From assembly GCF_051014685.1 (NCBI RefSeq), contig NC_135058.1, positions 2,580,811 to 2,644,810 on the forward strand: a stretch of 64,000 nucleotides of DNA. Direction: 5' to 3'. The notes beneath the pieces are model-generated. The model saw only the letters and a list, made by a program, of their open reading frames with translations, searched no databases and was not told the origin of the DNA. The number at the start of each line of letters is the position of its first letter. The first letter of the stretch is position 1. Positions 13,501-27,098 of this stretch are shown here, one piece after another. Source of the stretch: Ptiloglossa arizonensis. Taxonomy: Eukaryota; Arthropoda; Insecta; Hymenoptera; Colletidae. The position numbers and the translations under genes were made by a program.

Positions 13501-14580
13501 ATAAATGGAGAAACGAAGAAATAAACGGAGAAACGAAGAAAGAAACGGAGAAACGAAGAAAGAAACGGAGAAACGAAGAAAGAAACGGAGAAACGAAGAA
13601 GGAAACGGAGTAACGACGAAAGAAACGAAGAAACGAAGAAAGAAACGGAGAATCGGAGAAATAAATGGAGAAACGAAGAAATAAACCGAGAAACGAAGAA
13701 AGAAACGGAGAAACGAAGAAAGAAACGGAGAAACGAAGAAAGAAACCGAGAAACGAAGAAAGAAACTGAGAAACGAAGAAAGAAACGGAGAAACGAAGAA
13801 AGAAACGGAGAAACGAACAAAGAAGCGGAGAAACGAAGAAAGAAACGGAGAAACGAAGAAAGAAACGGAGAAACGAAGAAAGAAACGGAGAAACGAAGAA
13901 AGAAACGGAGAAACGAAGAAAGAAACGGAGAAACGAAGAAAGAAACGGAGAAACGAAGAAGGAAACGGAGTAACGATGAAAGAAACGAAGAAACGAAGAA
14001 AGAAACGGAGAATCGGAGAAATAAATGGAGAAACGAAGAAATAAACCGAGAAACGAAGAAAGATACGGAGAAACGAAGAAAGAAACGGAGAAACGAAGAA
14101 AGAAACGGAGAAACGAAGAAAGAAACTGAGAAACGAAGAAAGAAACGGAGTATCGGAAAAATAAATGGAGAAACGAAGAAATAAAAGGAGAAACGAAGAA
14201 AGAAACGGTGAAACGAACTAAGAAACGGAGAAACGAAGAAAGAAACGGAGAAACGAAGAAAGAAACGGAGAAACGAAGAAAGAAACGGAGAAACGAAGAA
14301 AGAAACGGAGAAACGAAGAAGGAAACGGAGTAACTATGAAGGAAACGAAGAAACGAAGAAATAAATGGAGAAACGAAGAAAAAAACCGAAAAACGGAGTA
14401 AGAAACGGAGAAACGAACAAAGAAACGGAGAAACGAAGAAAGAAACGGAGAAACGAAGAAAGAAACGGAGAAACGAAGAAAGAAACGGAGAAACGAAGAA
14501 AGAAACGGAGAAACGAAGAAAGAAACGGAGTAACGAAGAAAGAAACGGAGAAACGAACAAAGAAACGGAGAAACGAACAA

Positions 14581-17500
14581 AGAAACGGAGAAACGAACAA
14601 AGAAACGGAGAAACGAACAAAGAAACGGAGAAACGAACAAAGAAACGGAGAAACGGAGAAATAAATGGAGAAACGAAGAAATAAACGGGGAAACGAAGAA
14701 AGAAACGGAGAACCGAAGAAAGAAACGGAGAAACGAACAAAGAAACGGAGAAACGAACAAAGAAACGGAGAAATGAACAAAGAAACGGAGAAACGAACAA
14801 AGAAACGGAGAAACGAACAAAGAAACGGAGAAACGAAGAAAGAAACGGAGAAACGGAGAAATAAATGGAGAAACGAAGAAATAAACGGAGAAACGAAGAA
14901 AGAAACGGAGAAACGAAGAAAGAAACGGAGAAACGAACAAAGAAACGCAGAAACGAAGAAAGAAACGGAGAAACGAACAAAGAAACGGAGAAACGAACAA
15001 AGAAATGGAGAAACGAACAAAGAAACGGAGAAACGAACAAAGAAACGAAGAAAGAAACGGAGAAACGAAGAAAGAAACGGAGTAATGAAGGAAGAAACGA
15101 AGAAACGAAGAAAGAAACGGAGAAACGAACAAAGAAACGGAGAAACGAACAAAGAAACGGAGAAACGAAGAATGAAACGGAGAAACGAAGAAAGAAACGG
15201 AGAAATAAATGGAGAAACGAAGATATAAACGGAGAAACGATGAAAGAAACGGAGAAACGAAGAAAGAAACGGAGAAACGAAGATAGAAACGGAGTAACGA
15301 AGAAAGAAACGAAGAAACGAAGAAAGAAACGGAGAATCGGAGAAATAAATGGAGAAACGAAGAAAGAAACGGAGAAACGAACAAAGAAACGGAGAAACGA
15401 ACAAAGAGACGGAGAAACGAAGAAAGAGGCGGAGAAACGAAGAAATAAACGGAGAAACGAAGAAAGAAACGGAGAAACCAACAAAGAAACGGAGAAAGGA
15501 AGAAAGAAACGGAGAAACGAAGAATGAAACGGAGAAACCAACAAAGAAACGGAGAAACGAACAAAGAAACGGAGAAACGAACAAAGAAACGGAGAAACGA
15601 ACAAAGAAACGGAGAAACGGAGAAATAAGTGGAGAAACGAAGAAATAAATGGAGAAACGAAGAAAGAAACGGAGAAACTAAGAAAGAAACGGAGAATCGA
15701 AGAAAGAAACGGAGAAACGAAGAAATAAATGGAGAAACGAAGAAATAAATGGAGAAACGAAGAAAGAAACGGAGAAACGAACAAAGAAACGGAGAAACGA
15801 ACAAAGAAACGGAGAAACGAAGAATGAAACGGAGAAACGAAGAAAGAAACGGAGAAATAAATGGAGAAGCTAAGAAAGAAACGGAGAAACGAAGAAAGAA
15901 ACGGAGAAACGAAGAAATAAATGTAGAAACGAAGAAATAAATGGAGAAACGAAGAAAGAAACGGAGAAACGAACAAAGAAACGGAGAAACGAACAAAGAA
16001 ACGGAGAAACGAAGAATGAAACGGAGAAACCAAGAAAGAAACGGAGAAATAAATGGAGAAACGAAGATATAAACGGAGAAACGATGAAAGAAACGGAGAA
16101 ACGAAGAAAGAAACGGAGAAACGAAGAAAGAAACGGAGTAACGAAGAAAGAAACGAAGAAACGAAGAAAGAGGCGGAGAAACGAAGAAATAAACGGAGAA
16201 ACGAAGAAAGAAACGGAGAAACGAAGAAAGAAACGGAGAAACAGAGAAAGAAACGGAGAAACGGAGAAATAAATGGAGAAACGAAGAAATAAACGGAGAA
16301 ACGAAGAAAGAAACGGAGAAACGAAGGAAGAAACGGAGAAACGAAGAAAGAAACGGAGAAACGAAGAAAGAAACGGAGTAACGAAGAAGGAAACGGAGAA
16401 TCGGAGAAATAAATGGAGAAACGAAGAAAAAAACCGAAAAACGGAGAAAGAAACGGAGAAACGAACAAAGAAACGGGGAAACGAAGAAAGAAACGGAGAA
16501 ACGAAGAAATAAACGGAGAAACGAAGAAAGAAACGGAGAAACGAGGAAAGAAACGGAGAAACGAAGAAAGAAACGGAGAAACGAAGAAAGAAACGGAGAA
16601 ACGAAGAAAGAAACGGAGAAACGAAGAAAGAAACTGAGAAACGAAGAAAGAAACGGAGAATCGGAGAAATAAATGGAGAAACGAAGAAATAAACGGAGAA
16701 ACGAAGAAAGAAACGGAGAAACGAAGAAAGTAACGGAGAAACGAAGAAAGAAACGGAGTAACGAAGAAAGAAAAGAAGAAACGAAGAAAGAAACGGAGAA
16801 TCGGAGAAATAAATGGAGAAACGAAGAAATAATCCGAGAAACGGAGAAAGAAACGGAAAAACGAACAAAGAAACGGGGAAACGAACAAAGAAACGGAGAA
16901 ACGAAGAAAGAAACGGAGAAACGAAGAAAGAAACGGAGAAATAAATGGAGAAACGAAGAAATAAACGGAGAAACGAAGAAAGAAACGGAGAAACGAAGAA
17001 AGAAACGGAGAAACGAAGAAAGAAACGGAGTAACGAAGAAGGAAACGAAGAAACAAAGCAAGAAACGGAGAATCGGAGAAATAAATGGAGAAACGAAGAA
17101 AAAAACCGAAAAACGGAGAAAGAAACGGAGAAACGAACAAAGAAACGGAGAAACGAACAAAGAAACGGAGAAACCAAGAAAGAAACGGAGAAACGAAGAA
17201 GGAAACGGAGTAACCATGAAAGAAACAAAGAAACGAAGAAAGAAACGGAGAATCGGAGAAATAAATGGAGAAACGAAGAAATAAACCGAGAAACGGAGAA
17301 AGAAACGGAGAAACGAAGAAAGAAACGGAGAAACGAAGAAAGAAACGGAGAAACGAACAAAGAAGCGGAGAAACGAAGAAAGAAACGGAGAAACGAAGAA
17401 AGAAACGGAGAAACGAAGAAAGAAACGGAGAAACGAAGAAAGAAACGGAGAAACGAAGAAAGAAACGGAGAAACAAAGAAAGAAACGGAGAAACGAAGAA

Positions 17501-18424
17501 GGAAACGGAGTAACGATGAAAGAAACGAAGAAACGAAGAAAGAAACGGAGAATCGGAGAAATAAATGGAGAAACGAAGAAATAAACCGAGAAACGAAGAA
17601 AGAAACGGAGAAACGAAGAAAGAAACGGAGAAACGAAGAAAGAAACGGAGAAACGAAGAAAGAAACTGAGAAACGAAGAAAGAAACGGAGAATCGGAGAA
17701 ATAAATGGAGAAACGAAGAAATAAACGGAGAAACGAAGAAAGAAACGGTGAAACGAACTAAGAAACGGAGAAACGAAGAAAGAAACGGAGAAACGAAGAA
17801 AGAAACGGAGAAACGAAGAAAGAAACGGAGTAACGAAGAAAGAAACGAAGAAACGGAGAATCGGAGAAATAAATGGAGAAACGAAGAAATAAACCGAGAA
17901 ACGGAGAAAGAAGCGGAGAAACGAACAAAGAAACGGAGAAACGAAGAAAGAAACGGAGAAACGAAGAAAGAAACGGAGTAACGAAGAAAGAAACGAAGAA
18001 ACGGAGAAACGAACAAAGAAACGGAGAAACAAAGAAAGAAACGGAGAAACGAACAAAGAAACGGAGAAACGAACAAAGAAACGGAGTAACGAAGAAAGAA
18101 ACGGAGAAACGAACAAAGAAACGGAGAAACGAACAAAGAAACGGAGAAACGAACAAAGAAACGGAGAAACGAACAAAGAAACGGAGAAACGGAGAAATAA
18201 ATGGAGAAACGAAGAAATAAACGGGGAAACGAAGAAAGAAACGGAGAACCGAAGAAAGAAACGGAGAAACGAACAAAGAAACGGAGAAACGAACAAAGAA
18301 ACGGAGAAATGAACAAAGAAACGGAGAAACGAAGAAAGAAACGGAGAAACGAAGAAAGAAACGGAGTAACGAAGAAAGAAACGAAGAAACGGAGAAACGA
18401 ACAAAGAAACGGAGAAACAAAGAA
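14581..18424. repeat. Higher-order satellite repeat, copy I (about 3,844 bp)
   Basis: Diagnostic variant units recur in the same order 3,844 bp downstream. For example, the ggagaaaccaacaaag and ggagaaaggaagaaag units at 15,470-15,560 reappear at 19,320-19,400, and the aagtggagaaac unit at 15,628 reappears at 19,472. Boundaries are approximate because flanking units are similar. Confidence 0.8.
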
Positions 18425-21400
18425 AGAAACGGAGAAACGAACAAAGAAACGGAGAAACGAACAAAGAAACGGAGAAACGAACAAAGAAACGGAGAAACGG
18501 AGAAATAAATGGAGAAACGAAGAAATAAACGGGGAAACGAAGAAAGAAACGGAGAACCGAAGAAAGAAACGGAGAAACGAACAAAGAAACGGAGAAACGA
18601 ACAAAGAAACGGAGAAATGAACAAAGAAACGGAGAAACGAACAAAGAAACGGAGAAACGAACAAAGAAACGGAGAAACGAAGAAAGAAACGGAGAAACGG
18701 AGAAATAAATGGAGAAACGAAGAAATAAACGGAGAAACGAAGAAAGAAACGGAGAAACGAAGAAAGAAACGGAGAAACGAACAAAGAAACGCAGAAACGA
18801 AGAAAGAAACGGAGAAACGAACAAAGAAACGGAGAAACGAACAAAGAAATGGAGAAACGAACAAAGAAACGGAGAAACGAACAAAGAAACGAAGAAAGAA
18901 ACGGAGAAACGAAGAAAGAAACGGAGTAATGAAGGAAGAAACGAAGAAACGAAGAAAGAAACGGAGAAACGAACAAAGAAACGGAGAAACGAACAAAGAA
19001 ACGGAGAAACGAAGAATGAAACGGAGAAACGAAGAAAGAAACGGAGAAATAAATGGAGAAACGAAGATATAAACGGAGAAACGATGAAAGAAACGGAGAA
19101 ACGAAGAAAGAAACGGAGAAACGAAGATAGAAACGGAGTAACGAAGAAAGAAACGAAGAAACGAAGAAAGAAACGGAGAATCGGAGAAATAAATGGAGAA
19201 ACGAAGAAAGAAACGGAGAAACGAACAAAGAAACGGAGAAACGAACAAAGAGACGGAGAAACGAAGAAAGAGGCGGAGAAACGAAGAAATAAACGGAGAA
19301 ACGAAGAAAGAAACGGAGAAACCAACAAAGAAACGGAGAAAGGAAGAAAGAAACGGAGAAACGAAGAATGAAACGGAGAAACCAACAAAGAAACGGAGAA
19401 ACGAACAAAGAAACGGAGAAACGAACAAAGAAACGGAGAAACGAACAAAGAAACGGAGAAACGGAGAAATAAGTGGAGAAACGAAGAAATAAATGGAGAA
19501 ACGAAGAAAGAAACGGAGAAACTAAGAAAGAAACGGAGAATCGAAGAAAGAAACGGAGAAACGAAGAAATAAATGGAGAAACGAAGAAATAAATGGAGAA
19601 ACGAAGAAAGAAACGGAGAAACGAACAAAGAAACGGAGAAACGAACAAAGAAACGGAGAAACGAAGAATGAAACGGAGAAACGAAGAAAGAAACGGAGAA
19701 ATAAATGGAGAAGCTAAGAAAGAAACGGAGAAACGAAGAAAGAAACGGAGAAACGAAGAAATAAATGTAGAAACGAAGAAATAAATGGAGAAACGAAGAA
19801 AGAAACGGAGAAACGAACAAAGAAACGGAGAAACGAACAAAGAAACGGAGAAACGAAGAATGAAACGGAGAAACCAAGAAAGAAACGGAGAAATAAATGG
19901 AGAAACGAAGATATAAACGGAGAAACGAAGAAAGAAACGGAGAAACGAAGAAAGAAACGGAGAAACGAAGAAAGAAACGGAGTAACGAAGAAAGAAACGA
20001 AGAAACGAAGAAAGAGGCGGAGAAACGAAGAAATAAACGGAGAAACGAAGAAAGAAACGGAGAAACGAAGAAAGAAACGGAGAAACAGAGAAAGAAACGG
20101 AGAAACGGAGAAATAAATGGAGAAACGAAGAAATAAACGGAGAAACGAAGAAAGAAACGGAGAAACGAAGGAAGAAACGGAGAAACGAAGAAAGAAACGG
20201 AGAAACGAAGAAAGAAACGGAGTAACGAAGAAGGAAACGGAGAATCGGAGAAATAAATGGAGAAACGAAGAAAAAAACCGAAAAACGGAGAAAGAAACGG
20301 AGAAACGAACAAAGAAACGGGGAAACGAAGAAAGAAACGGAGAAACGAAGAAATAAACGGAGAAACGAAGAAAGAAACGGAGAAACGAAGAAAGAAACGG
20401 AGAAACGAAGAAAGAAACGGAGAAACGAAGAAAGAAACGGAGAAACGAAGAAAGAAACGGAGAAACGAAGAAAGAAACTGAGAAACGAAGAAAGAAACGG
20501 AGAATCGGAGAAATAAATGGAGAAACGAAGAAATAAACGGAGAAACGAAGAAAGAAACGGAGAAACGAAGAAAGTAACGGAGAAACGAAGAAAGAAACGG
20601 AGTAACGAAGAAAGAAAAGAAGAAACGAAGAAAGAAACGGAGAATCGGAGAAATAAATGGAGAAACGAAGAAATAATCCGAGAAACGGAGAAAGAAACGG
20701 AGAAACGAAGAAAGAAACGGAGAAACGAAGAAAGAAACGGAGAAATAAATGGAGAAACGAAGAAATAAACGGAGAAACGAAGAAAGAAACGGAGAAACGA
20801 AGAAAGAAACGGAGAAACGAAGAAAGAAACGGAGTAACGAAGAAGGAAACGAAGAAACAAAGCAAGAAACGGAGAATCGGAGAAATAAATGGAGAAACGA
20901 AGAAAAAAACCGAAAAACGGAGAAAGAAACGGAGAAACGAACAAAGAAACGGAGAAACGAACAAAGAAACGGAGAAACCAAGAAAGAAACGGAGAAACGA
21001 AGAAGGAAACGGAGTAACCATGAAAGAAACAAAGAAACGAAGAAAGAAACGGAGAATCGGAGAAATAAATGGAGAAACGAAGAAATAAACCGAGAAACGG
21101 AGAAAGAAACGGAGAAACGAAGAAAGAAACGGAGAAACGAAGAAAGAAACGGAGAAACGAACAAAGAAGCGGAGAAACGAAGAAAGAAACGGAGAAACGA
21201 AGAAAGAAACGGAGAAACGAAGAAAGAAACGGAGAAACGAAGAAAGAAACGGAGAAACGAAGAAAGAAACGGAGAAACAAAGAAAGAAACGGAGAAACGA
21301 AGAAGGAAACGGAGTAACGATGAAAGAAACGAAGAAACGAAGAAAGAAACGGAGAATCGGAGAAATAAATGGAGAAACGAAGAAATAAACCGAGAAACGA

Positions 21401-21974
21401 AGAAAGAAACGGAGAAACGAAGAAAGAAACGGAGAAACGAAGAAAGAAACGGAGAAACGAAGAAAGAAACTGAGAAACGAAGAAAGAAACGGAGAATCGG
21501 AGAAATAAATGGAGAAACGAAGAAATAAACGGAGAAACGAAGAAAGAAACGGTGAAACGAACTAAGAAACGGAGAAACGAAGAAAGAAACGGAGAAACGA
21601 AGAAAGAAACGGAGAAACGAAGAAAGAAACGGAGTAACGAAGAAAGAAACGAAGAAACGGAGAATCGGAGAAATAAATGGAGAAACGAAGAAATAAACCG
21701 AGAAACGGAGAAAGAAGCGGAGAAACGAACAAAGAAACGGAGAAACGAAGAAAGAAACGGAGAAACGAAGAAAGAAACGGAGTAACGAAGAAAGAAACGA
21801 AGAAACGGAGAAACGAACAAAGAAACGGAGAAACAAAGAAAGAAACGGAGAAACGAACAAAGAAACGGAGAAACGAACAAAGAAACGGAGTAACGAAGAA
21901 AGAAACGGAGAAACGAACAAAGAAACGGAGAAACGAACAAAGAAACGGAGAAACGAACAAAGAAACGGAGAAAC
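18425..21974. repeat. Higher-order satellite repeat, copy II
   Basis: This is the second copy of the 3.84-kb segment. The offset to copy I is 3,844 up to about 20.7 kb and then 3,804, because two 20-bp units present near 16,860-16,900 are missing here. It is truncated on the right by the inversion point at 21,974/21,975. Confidence 0.8.
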
Positions 21975-22798
21975 GTTTCTCGGTTTCTCCGTTTCTCCGT
22001 TTCTGGGTTTTTCCGTTTCTCCGTTTCACCGTTTTTTGTTCGTTTCTCCATTTATTTCTCCGATTCTCCGTTTCTTTCTTTGTTTCTCCGTTTGTTTCAT
22101 CGTTTCTCCGTTTCTTTCTTCGTTCCTCCGTTTCTTTCTTCGATTCTCCGTTTATTTCTTCGTCTCTCCATTTATTTCTCCGTTTCTCCGTTTATTTCTT
22201 CGTTTCTCCATTTATTTCTCCGTTTCTTTGTTCGTTTCTCCGTTTCTTTGTTCGTTTCTCGGTTTCTTCGTTTCTTTGTTCGTTTCTCCGTTTCATTGTT
22301 CGTTTCTCCGTTTCTTTCTTCGTTTCTCCGTTCCTTTCTCCGTTTCTCGGTTTATTTCTTCGTTTCTCCATTTATTTCTCCGATTCTCCGTTTCTTTCTT
22401 CGTTTCTCCGTTTCTTTCTTCGTTTCTTCGTTTCTTTCTTCGTTTCTCCGTTTCTTTCATCGTTTCTCCGTTTCTTTGTTCGTTTCTCCGTTCCTTTCTT
22501 CGTTTCTCCGTTTATTTCTTCGTTTCTCCATTTATTTCTTCGTTTCTCCGTTTCTTTGTCCGTTTCTCCGTTTCTTTCTCCGTTTCTCGGTTTATTCCTT
22601 CGTTTCTCCATTTATTTCTCCGATTCTCCGTTTCTTTCTTCGTTTCTCCGTTTCTTTCTTCGTTTCTTCGTTTCTTTCTTCGTTTCTCCGTTTCTTTCAT
22701 CGTTTCTCCGTTTCTTTGTTCGTTTCTCCGTTTCTTTCTTCGTTCCTCCGTTTCTTCCTTCGTTTCATCGTTTCTCCGTTTCTCCGTTTCTCCGTTTC
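21975..22798 (+). repeat. Satellite block C (pyrimidine strand)
   Basis: The same 20-bp satellite in the orientation of block A, starting head-to-head with block B. The first about 50 bases and the last about 45 are 8-mer type (GTTTCTCC); the middle is 20-bp units. It ends at the ND2 junction 22,798/22,799, which has the same bases as 5,808/5,809. Confidence 0.95.
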
Positions 22799-23619
22799 GA
22801 TTAAATGATTATAATATTTTTAGTTTCTATTATAAATCATTTGATCTATAGTTAAATTAGACACTAATACTCTAAATACATATTTAGTATATTTTTTAAT
22901 CTCTTTAGCCTCCAGAAGAATTTTATTTATACTATTTACTATATATAATAATTTACACAGAATCGGAAATAAATCTAATTACTTATTTATAATAATTTTT
23001 TTTTCACTTATCTTAAAAATTTGGATGTACTCTTTAAATGTTCGATTCATTTCTTTAATTTATTCATTAAATTGAATTAATCTACTCTTTATAATAACTT
23101 TAATAAAATTAATCCCTATAATTGTTATAGAACTCATATTAAAATTTAATAATGAAATTTATTTTATTTGCCTAAACAATGTAATTATTGCCCCTATCAT
23201 TTGCTTAAACAATAAAATCAATCATAATAATTATAGGTTATTCATCGGTTATACAAACATCTATTATAGTTATTTTATTAATAATTAACAAAAATACATT
23301 TTTAACATATTTCATTTTATATTCAATAATTTCTTTAATTTTAATTTTTATATTTAAAATAATAAAGATTAACTCTTCTTCCTTATTTAATATATTAACC
23401 TCTAATAAAAGAAGAATTATTTTATACTCAATAATTATTATGTACACAAATTTCCCACCTATAGCACTCTTTATACTGAAATAAATCGTCCTAGAAACAT
23501 TAATAAATTCGAGAATAAAATTTATACTTTTAATAATTGTATATCGTTTTATAAGATTAATTACATCATGAAATTATTTAAATATATCCTTCTTATATTT
23601 TTTCCCTTCAATTAAATAA
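22799..23619 (+). pseudogene. ND2: NUMT ND2 pseudogene, 5'-truncated by satellite
   Basis: NADH dehydrogenase subunit 2 of complex I, an inner-membrane proton-pumping subunit when mitochondrial. Read with TGA=Trp, the sequence keeps the SLASSS region, a LNWINLL segment, the YTNFPP motif (equivalent of GGLPPF) and a C-terminus ending in TAA at 23,617-23,619. It is broken: the N-terminal region is missing, replaced by satellite, and a TAA near 23,482 stands where Trp (TGA) is expected after the FPP region. It is the left end of the large NUMT and is followed by COX1 as in the ancestral insect order. Confidence 0.85.
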
Positions 23620-23737
23620 AAAATGTATAACAAAATTAACCTTAATTTTCTAGACTGTTATCTATTTATAATTTTTTTAATATTTATATTTATATTTATA
23701 ATATACTGATTGTACTCATTTTTAACATAATTAATAT
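23620..23737. other. NUMT spacer between ND2 and COX1 (degraded tRNA region)
   Basis: An AT-rich stretch where trnW, trnC and trnY sit in the ancestral insect order. No cloverleaf with a clear Trp, Cys or Tyr anticodon could be recognised, so these genes are deleted, moved or decayed. Confidence 0.5.
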
Positions 23738-25263
<1,526 letters not shown>

Positions 25264-25267
<4 letters not shown>

Positions 25268-25326
25268 TATGGCAGATTAGTGCATGAATTTAAGATTCAT
25301 TTATAAAATTTAATATTTTTATTAAA
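25264..25326 (+). tRNA. trnL2: trnL2 (TAA), mitochondrial-derived in NUMT
   Basis: A tRNA-Leu(UUR) sequence between COX1 and COX2 with the characteristic TATGGCAGATTAGTGCA D-arm region and anticodon loop TTTAAGA (anticodon TAA). It overlaps the COX1 stop. This is the usual insect position. As part of a NUMT it is not expected to be functional. Confidence 0.8.
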
Positions 25327-25327
25327 A

Positions 25328-26011
25328 ATGTCACATTGAAAAATAATTAATTTCCAAGACCCCAATTCGCCATATGCCGATAATTTAAATCTTTTTCACA
25401 ACTTCACAATAATTATAATAATTATAATCTCTTCATTAACTCTAATAATTATATTAGATATTTTTACTAATAAATTTATCAATCGATTTTTACTTAAAAA
25501 TCATCATATTGAAATTGTATGAACTTTACTCCCAATAATAATTTTAGGAGTAATTGCACTTCCTTCTTTAAAAACCCTATATTTTATTGATGAACTATGA
25601 ATACCCGTATACTTAACAATCAAATCAATTGGGCACCAATAATATTGATCCTATGAATACCCAGAATTTAATAATTTAAATTTTGTCTCCTATATAGATA
25701 AAGATTTAAATAATATTTACATTTTTCGTCTCCTAGACGTAGATAATCGAATAATTATTCCATCTAATACACTAATTCGAATATTAACAACATCAAACGA
25801 CTTAATTCACTCTTGAACTGTTCCGTGTTTAGGCTTAAAAATAGACTCAGTACCAGGGCGAATTAACCAAATAAATTTAATTACTAATCGACCTGGAGTA
25901 TTTTTCGGACAATGTTCTGAAATCTGCGGAGCTAATCACAGATTTATGCCAATTGTTGTGGAAAGAACTAATTATTCAAACTTTATTAATTGAATTAACA
26001 ACCAAAATTAA
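25328..26011 (+). pseudogene. COX2: NUMT COX2 pseudogene (premature TAA)
   Basis: Cytochrome c oxidase subunit II, which carries the CuA centre. The 228-codon frame runs from ATG to TAA. The CuA signature is complete ([15 protein letters not shown]), as are the two N-terminal membrane segments. The broken site is TAA at 25,640-25,642, where the first Trp of the conserved GHQWYWSYEYPEF is expected; a single TGA-to-TAA change explains it. The inverted second copy at 34,795-35,478 still has TGA there and also has Ser where this copy has Cys (TVPCLG), so this copy has decayed further. Confidence 0.93.
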
Positions 26012-26049
26012 ATTTTAACCTACTCATATAATATTTAATTGAATCAAAT

Positions 26050-26115
26050 CATTAGATGTCTGACAAAAGAATTGATATTTTAAATTAAATTATAGTAATA
26101 AATTACTTCTAATGA
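26050..26115 (+). tRNA. trnK: trnK (TTT), mitochondrial-derived in NUMT
   Basis: The acceptor stem pairs CATTAGA with TCTAATG, and the anticodon arm TTGAT-ATTTTAA-ATTAA gives anticodon TTT. It lies after COX2 and before trnD, the ancestral insect order. The anticodon is TTT rather than the CTT common in insects. The anticodon stem carries a G:T pair that is A-T/perfect in the second copy near 34.7 kb. Confidence 0.8.
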
Positions 26116-26129
26116 TTAAATAAACCTAA

Positions 26130-26195
26130 TAAAAATTAGTTAAATCTATAACATTAAATTGTCATTTTAAAATTATTACAAAATAATATTTTTAT
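26130..26195 (+). tRNA. trnD: trnD (GTC), mitochondrial-derived in NUMT
   Basis: The acceptor stem TAAAAAT pairs with ATTTTTA, the anticodon arm is TTAAA-TTGTCAT-TTTAA (anticodon GTC), and the T-arm is ATTATTACAAAATAAT. It sits between trnK and ATP8 as in the insect ground plan. Confidence 0.85.
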
Positions 26196-26272
26196 CATAA
26201 AATAAAATAAATATAATTTGATTTTTAATCAAATTAAAAACTTACCTTCTTATGAAAATATATATACATTTC

Positions 26273-26431
26273 ATCCCTCAAATAATACCCCTTCACTGAT
26301 CATCTTTATATTTAACTATTCTAATCTTATTAATTATTATACTTTCAAATATTTATTTTATCAACATTAATAAAATAAAATTATTGACAATAAAAAAATT
26401 TCACCTGAATAATTGAACAAATATATGATAA
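26273..26431 (+). pseudogene. ATP8: NUMT ATP8, frame intact
   Basis: ATP synthase F0 subunit 8. The reading frame starts at ATC in the position of the usual IPQMMP start (an in-frame ATG lies 21 bases upstream at 26,252), encodes PQMMPLHW and one membrane segment, and ends in TAA just before ATP6. The frame of about 52 codons is intact in the mitochondrial code, but it lies between broken genes in nuclear DNA and uses TGA as Trp, so it is scored as a pseudogene. Confidence 0.8.
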
Positions 26432-27098
26432 ATGATATCAAACTTATTTTCTATTTTTGACCCATCGACAAGAAATAATATATCATTAAATTGATTTAGA
26501 CTTACACTGCCATTCATTTTTATCCCAATAAAATTTTGAGTTCTAAATTCACGATATCAAACATTTTTAAACATATATTTAAAATTTTTACACTCAGAAT
26601 TTAAAATCTTGACAAAAAAAAACTTTACTAAAAATTTACTAATCTTTAACAGACTTATATTTCTAATCCTATTTTTTAATTTTTTAGGATTATTCCCATA
26701 CATTTTTACCCCTTCAAGACATGTATCAATTAATTTATCTATATCATTATTTATATGAATTAGATTTATAATTTTTGGGTGGACTATCAATGCTAAAAAA
26801 ATATTTATTTATCTAGTACCAAGAAATACCCCCTTTATATTAATAAATTTTATAGTATTAATTGAAACAATTAGAAACATTATTCGACCCTGAACATTAA
26901 CTATTCGATTAACAGCTAATATACTAGCAGGGCATCTTCTACTATCTTTATTAGGCTCAACTGTTAGAAAATTTCTAATTTGGATACCTTTTACAATTTT
27001 AATTCAAAACATATTATTTATTTTAGAAATTTCAATCTCCTTAATTCAAATATACGTATTTATTATTTTATTAACCCTATATTTTAATGAATCAAATT
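26432..27098 (+). pseudogene. ATP6: NUMT ATP6, frame intact with incomplete stop
   Basis: ATP synthase F0 subunit a. It starts with ATG one base after the ATP8 stop and reads MMSNLFSIFDPST. It keeps the conserved NLLGLFPY-like and RLTANMLAGHLL motifs; the latter holds the Arg essential for proton translocation. No stop interrupts 222 codons. The frame ends with a single T before the COX3 ATG, consistent with a stop completed by polyadenylation in mitochondria. Functional in sequence but embedded in a NUMT. Confidence 0.85.

Larger units (their letters stand above)
7538..21974 (-). repeat. Satellite block B (20-bp unit, purine strand shown)
   Basis: About 14.4 kb of the same satellite as block A in reverse orientation (unit GGAGAAACGAAGAAAGAAAC on this strand). 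The first tens of bases beside ND2 are the 8-mer form, as at the right end of block A. Between 14.58 kb and 21.97 kb two copies of a roughly 3.84-kb segment sit head to tail. The block ends abruptly at a perfect 14-bp palindrome where orientation flips to block C. The array is stop-free in all frames, so open frames of over 3,000 codons on the minus strand carry no evidence of coding. Confidence 0.97.

Noticed and set aside
7485..22051. Minus-strand frames of up to 3,361 codons and many plus-strand Lys/Arg/Glu/Asn-rich frames
   Set aside because: The same satellite artefact; frames overlap on both strands and follow unit register, not coding constraint.
1..22798. CRISPR-like array
   Set aside because: No unique spacers; units are contiguous and the DNA is eukaryotic.
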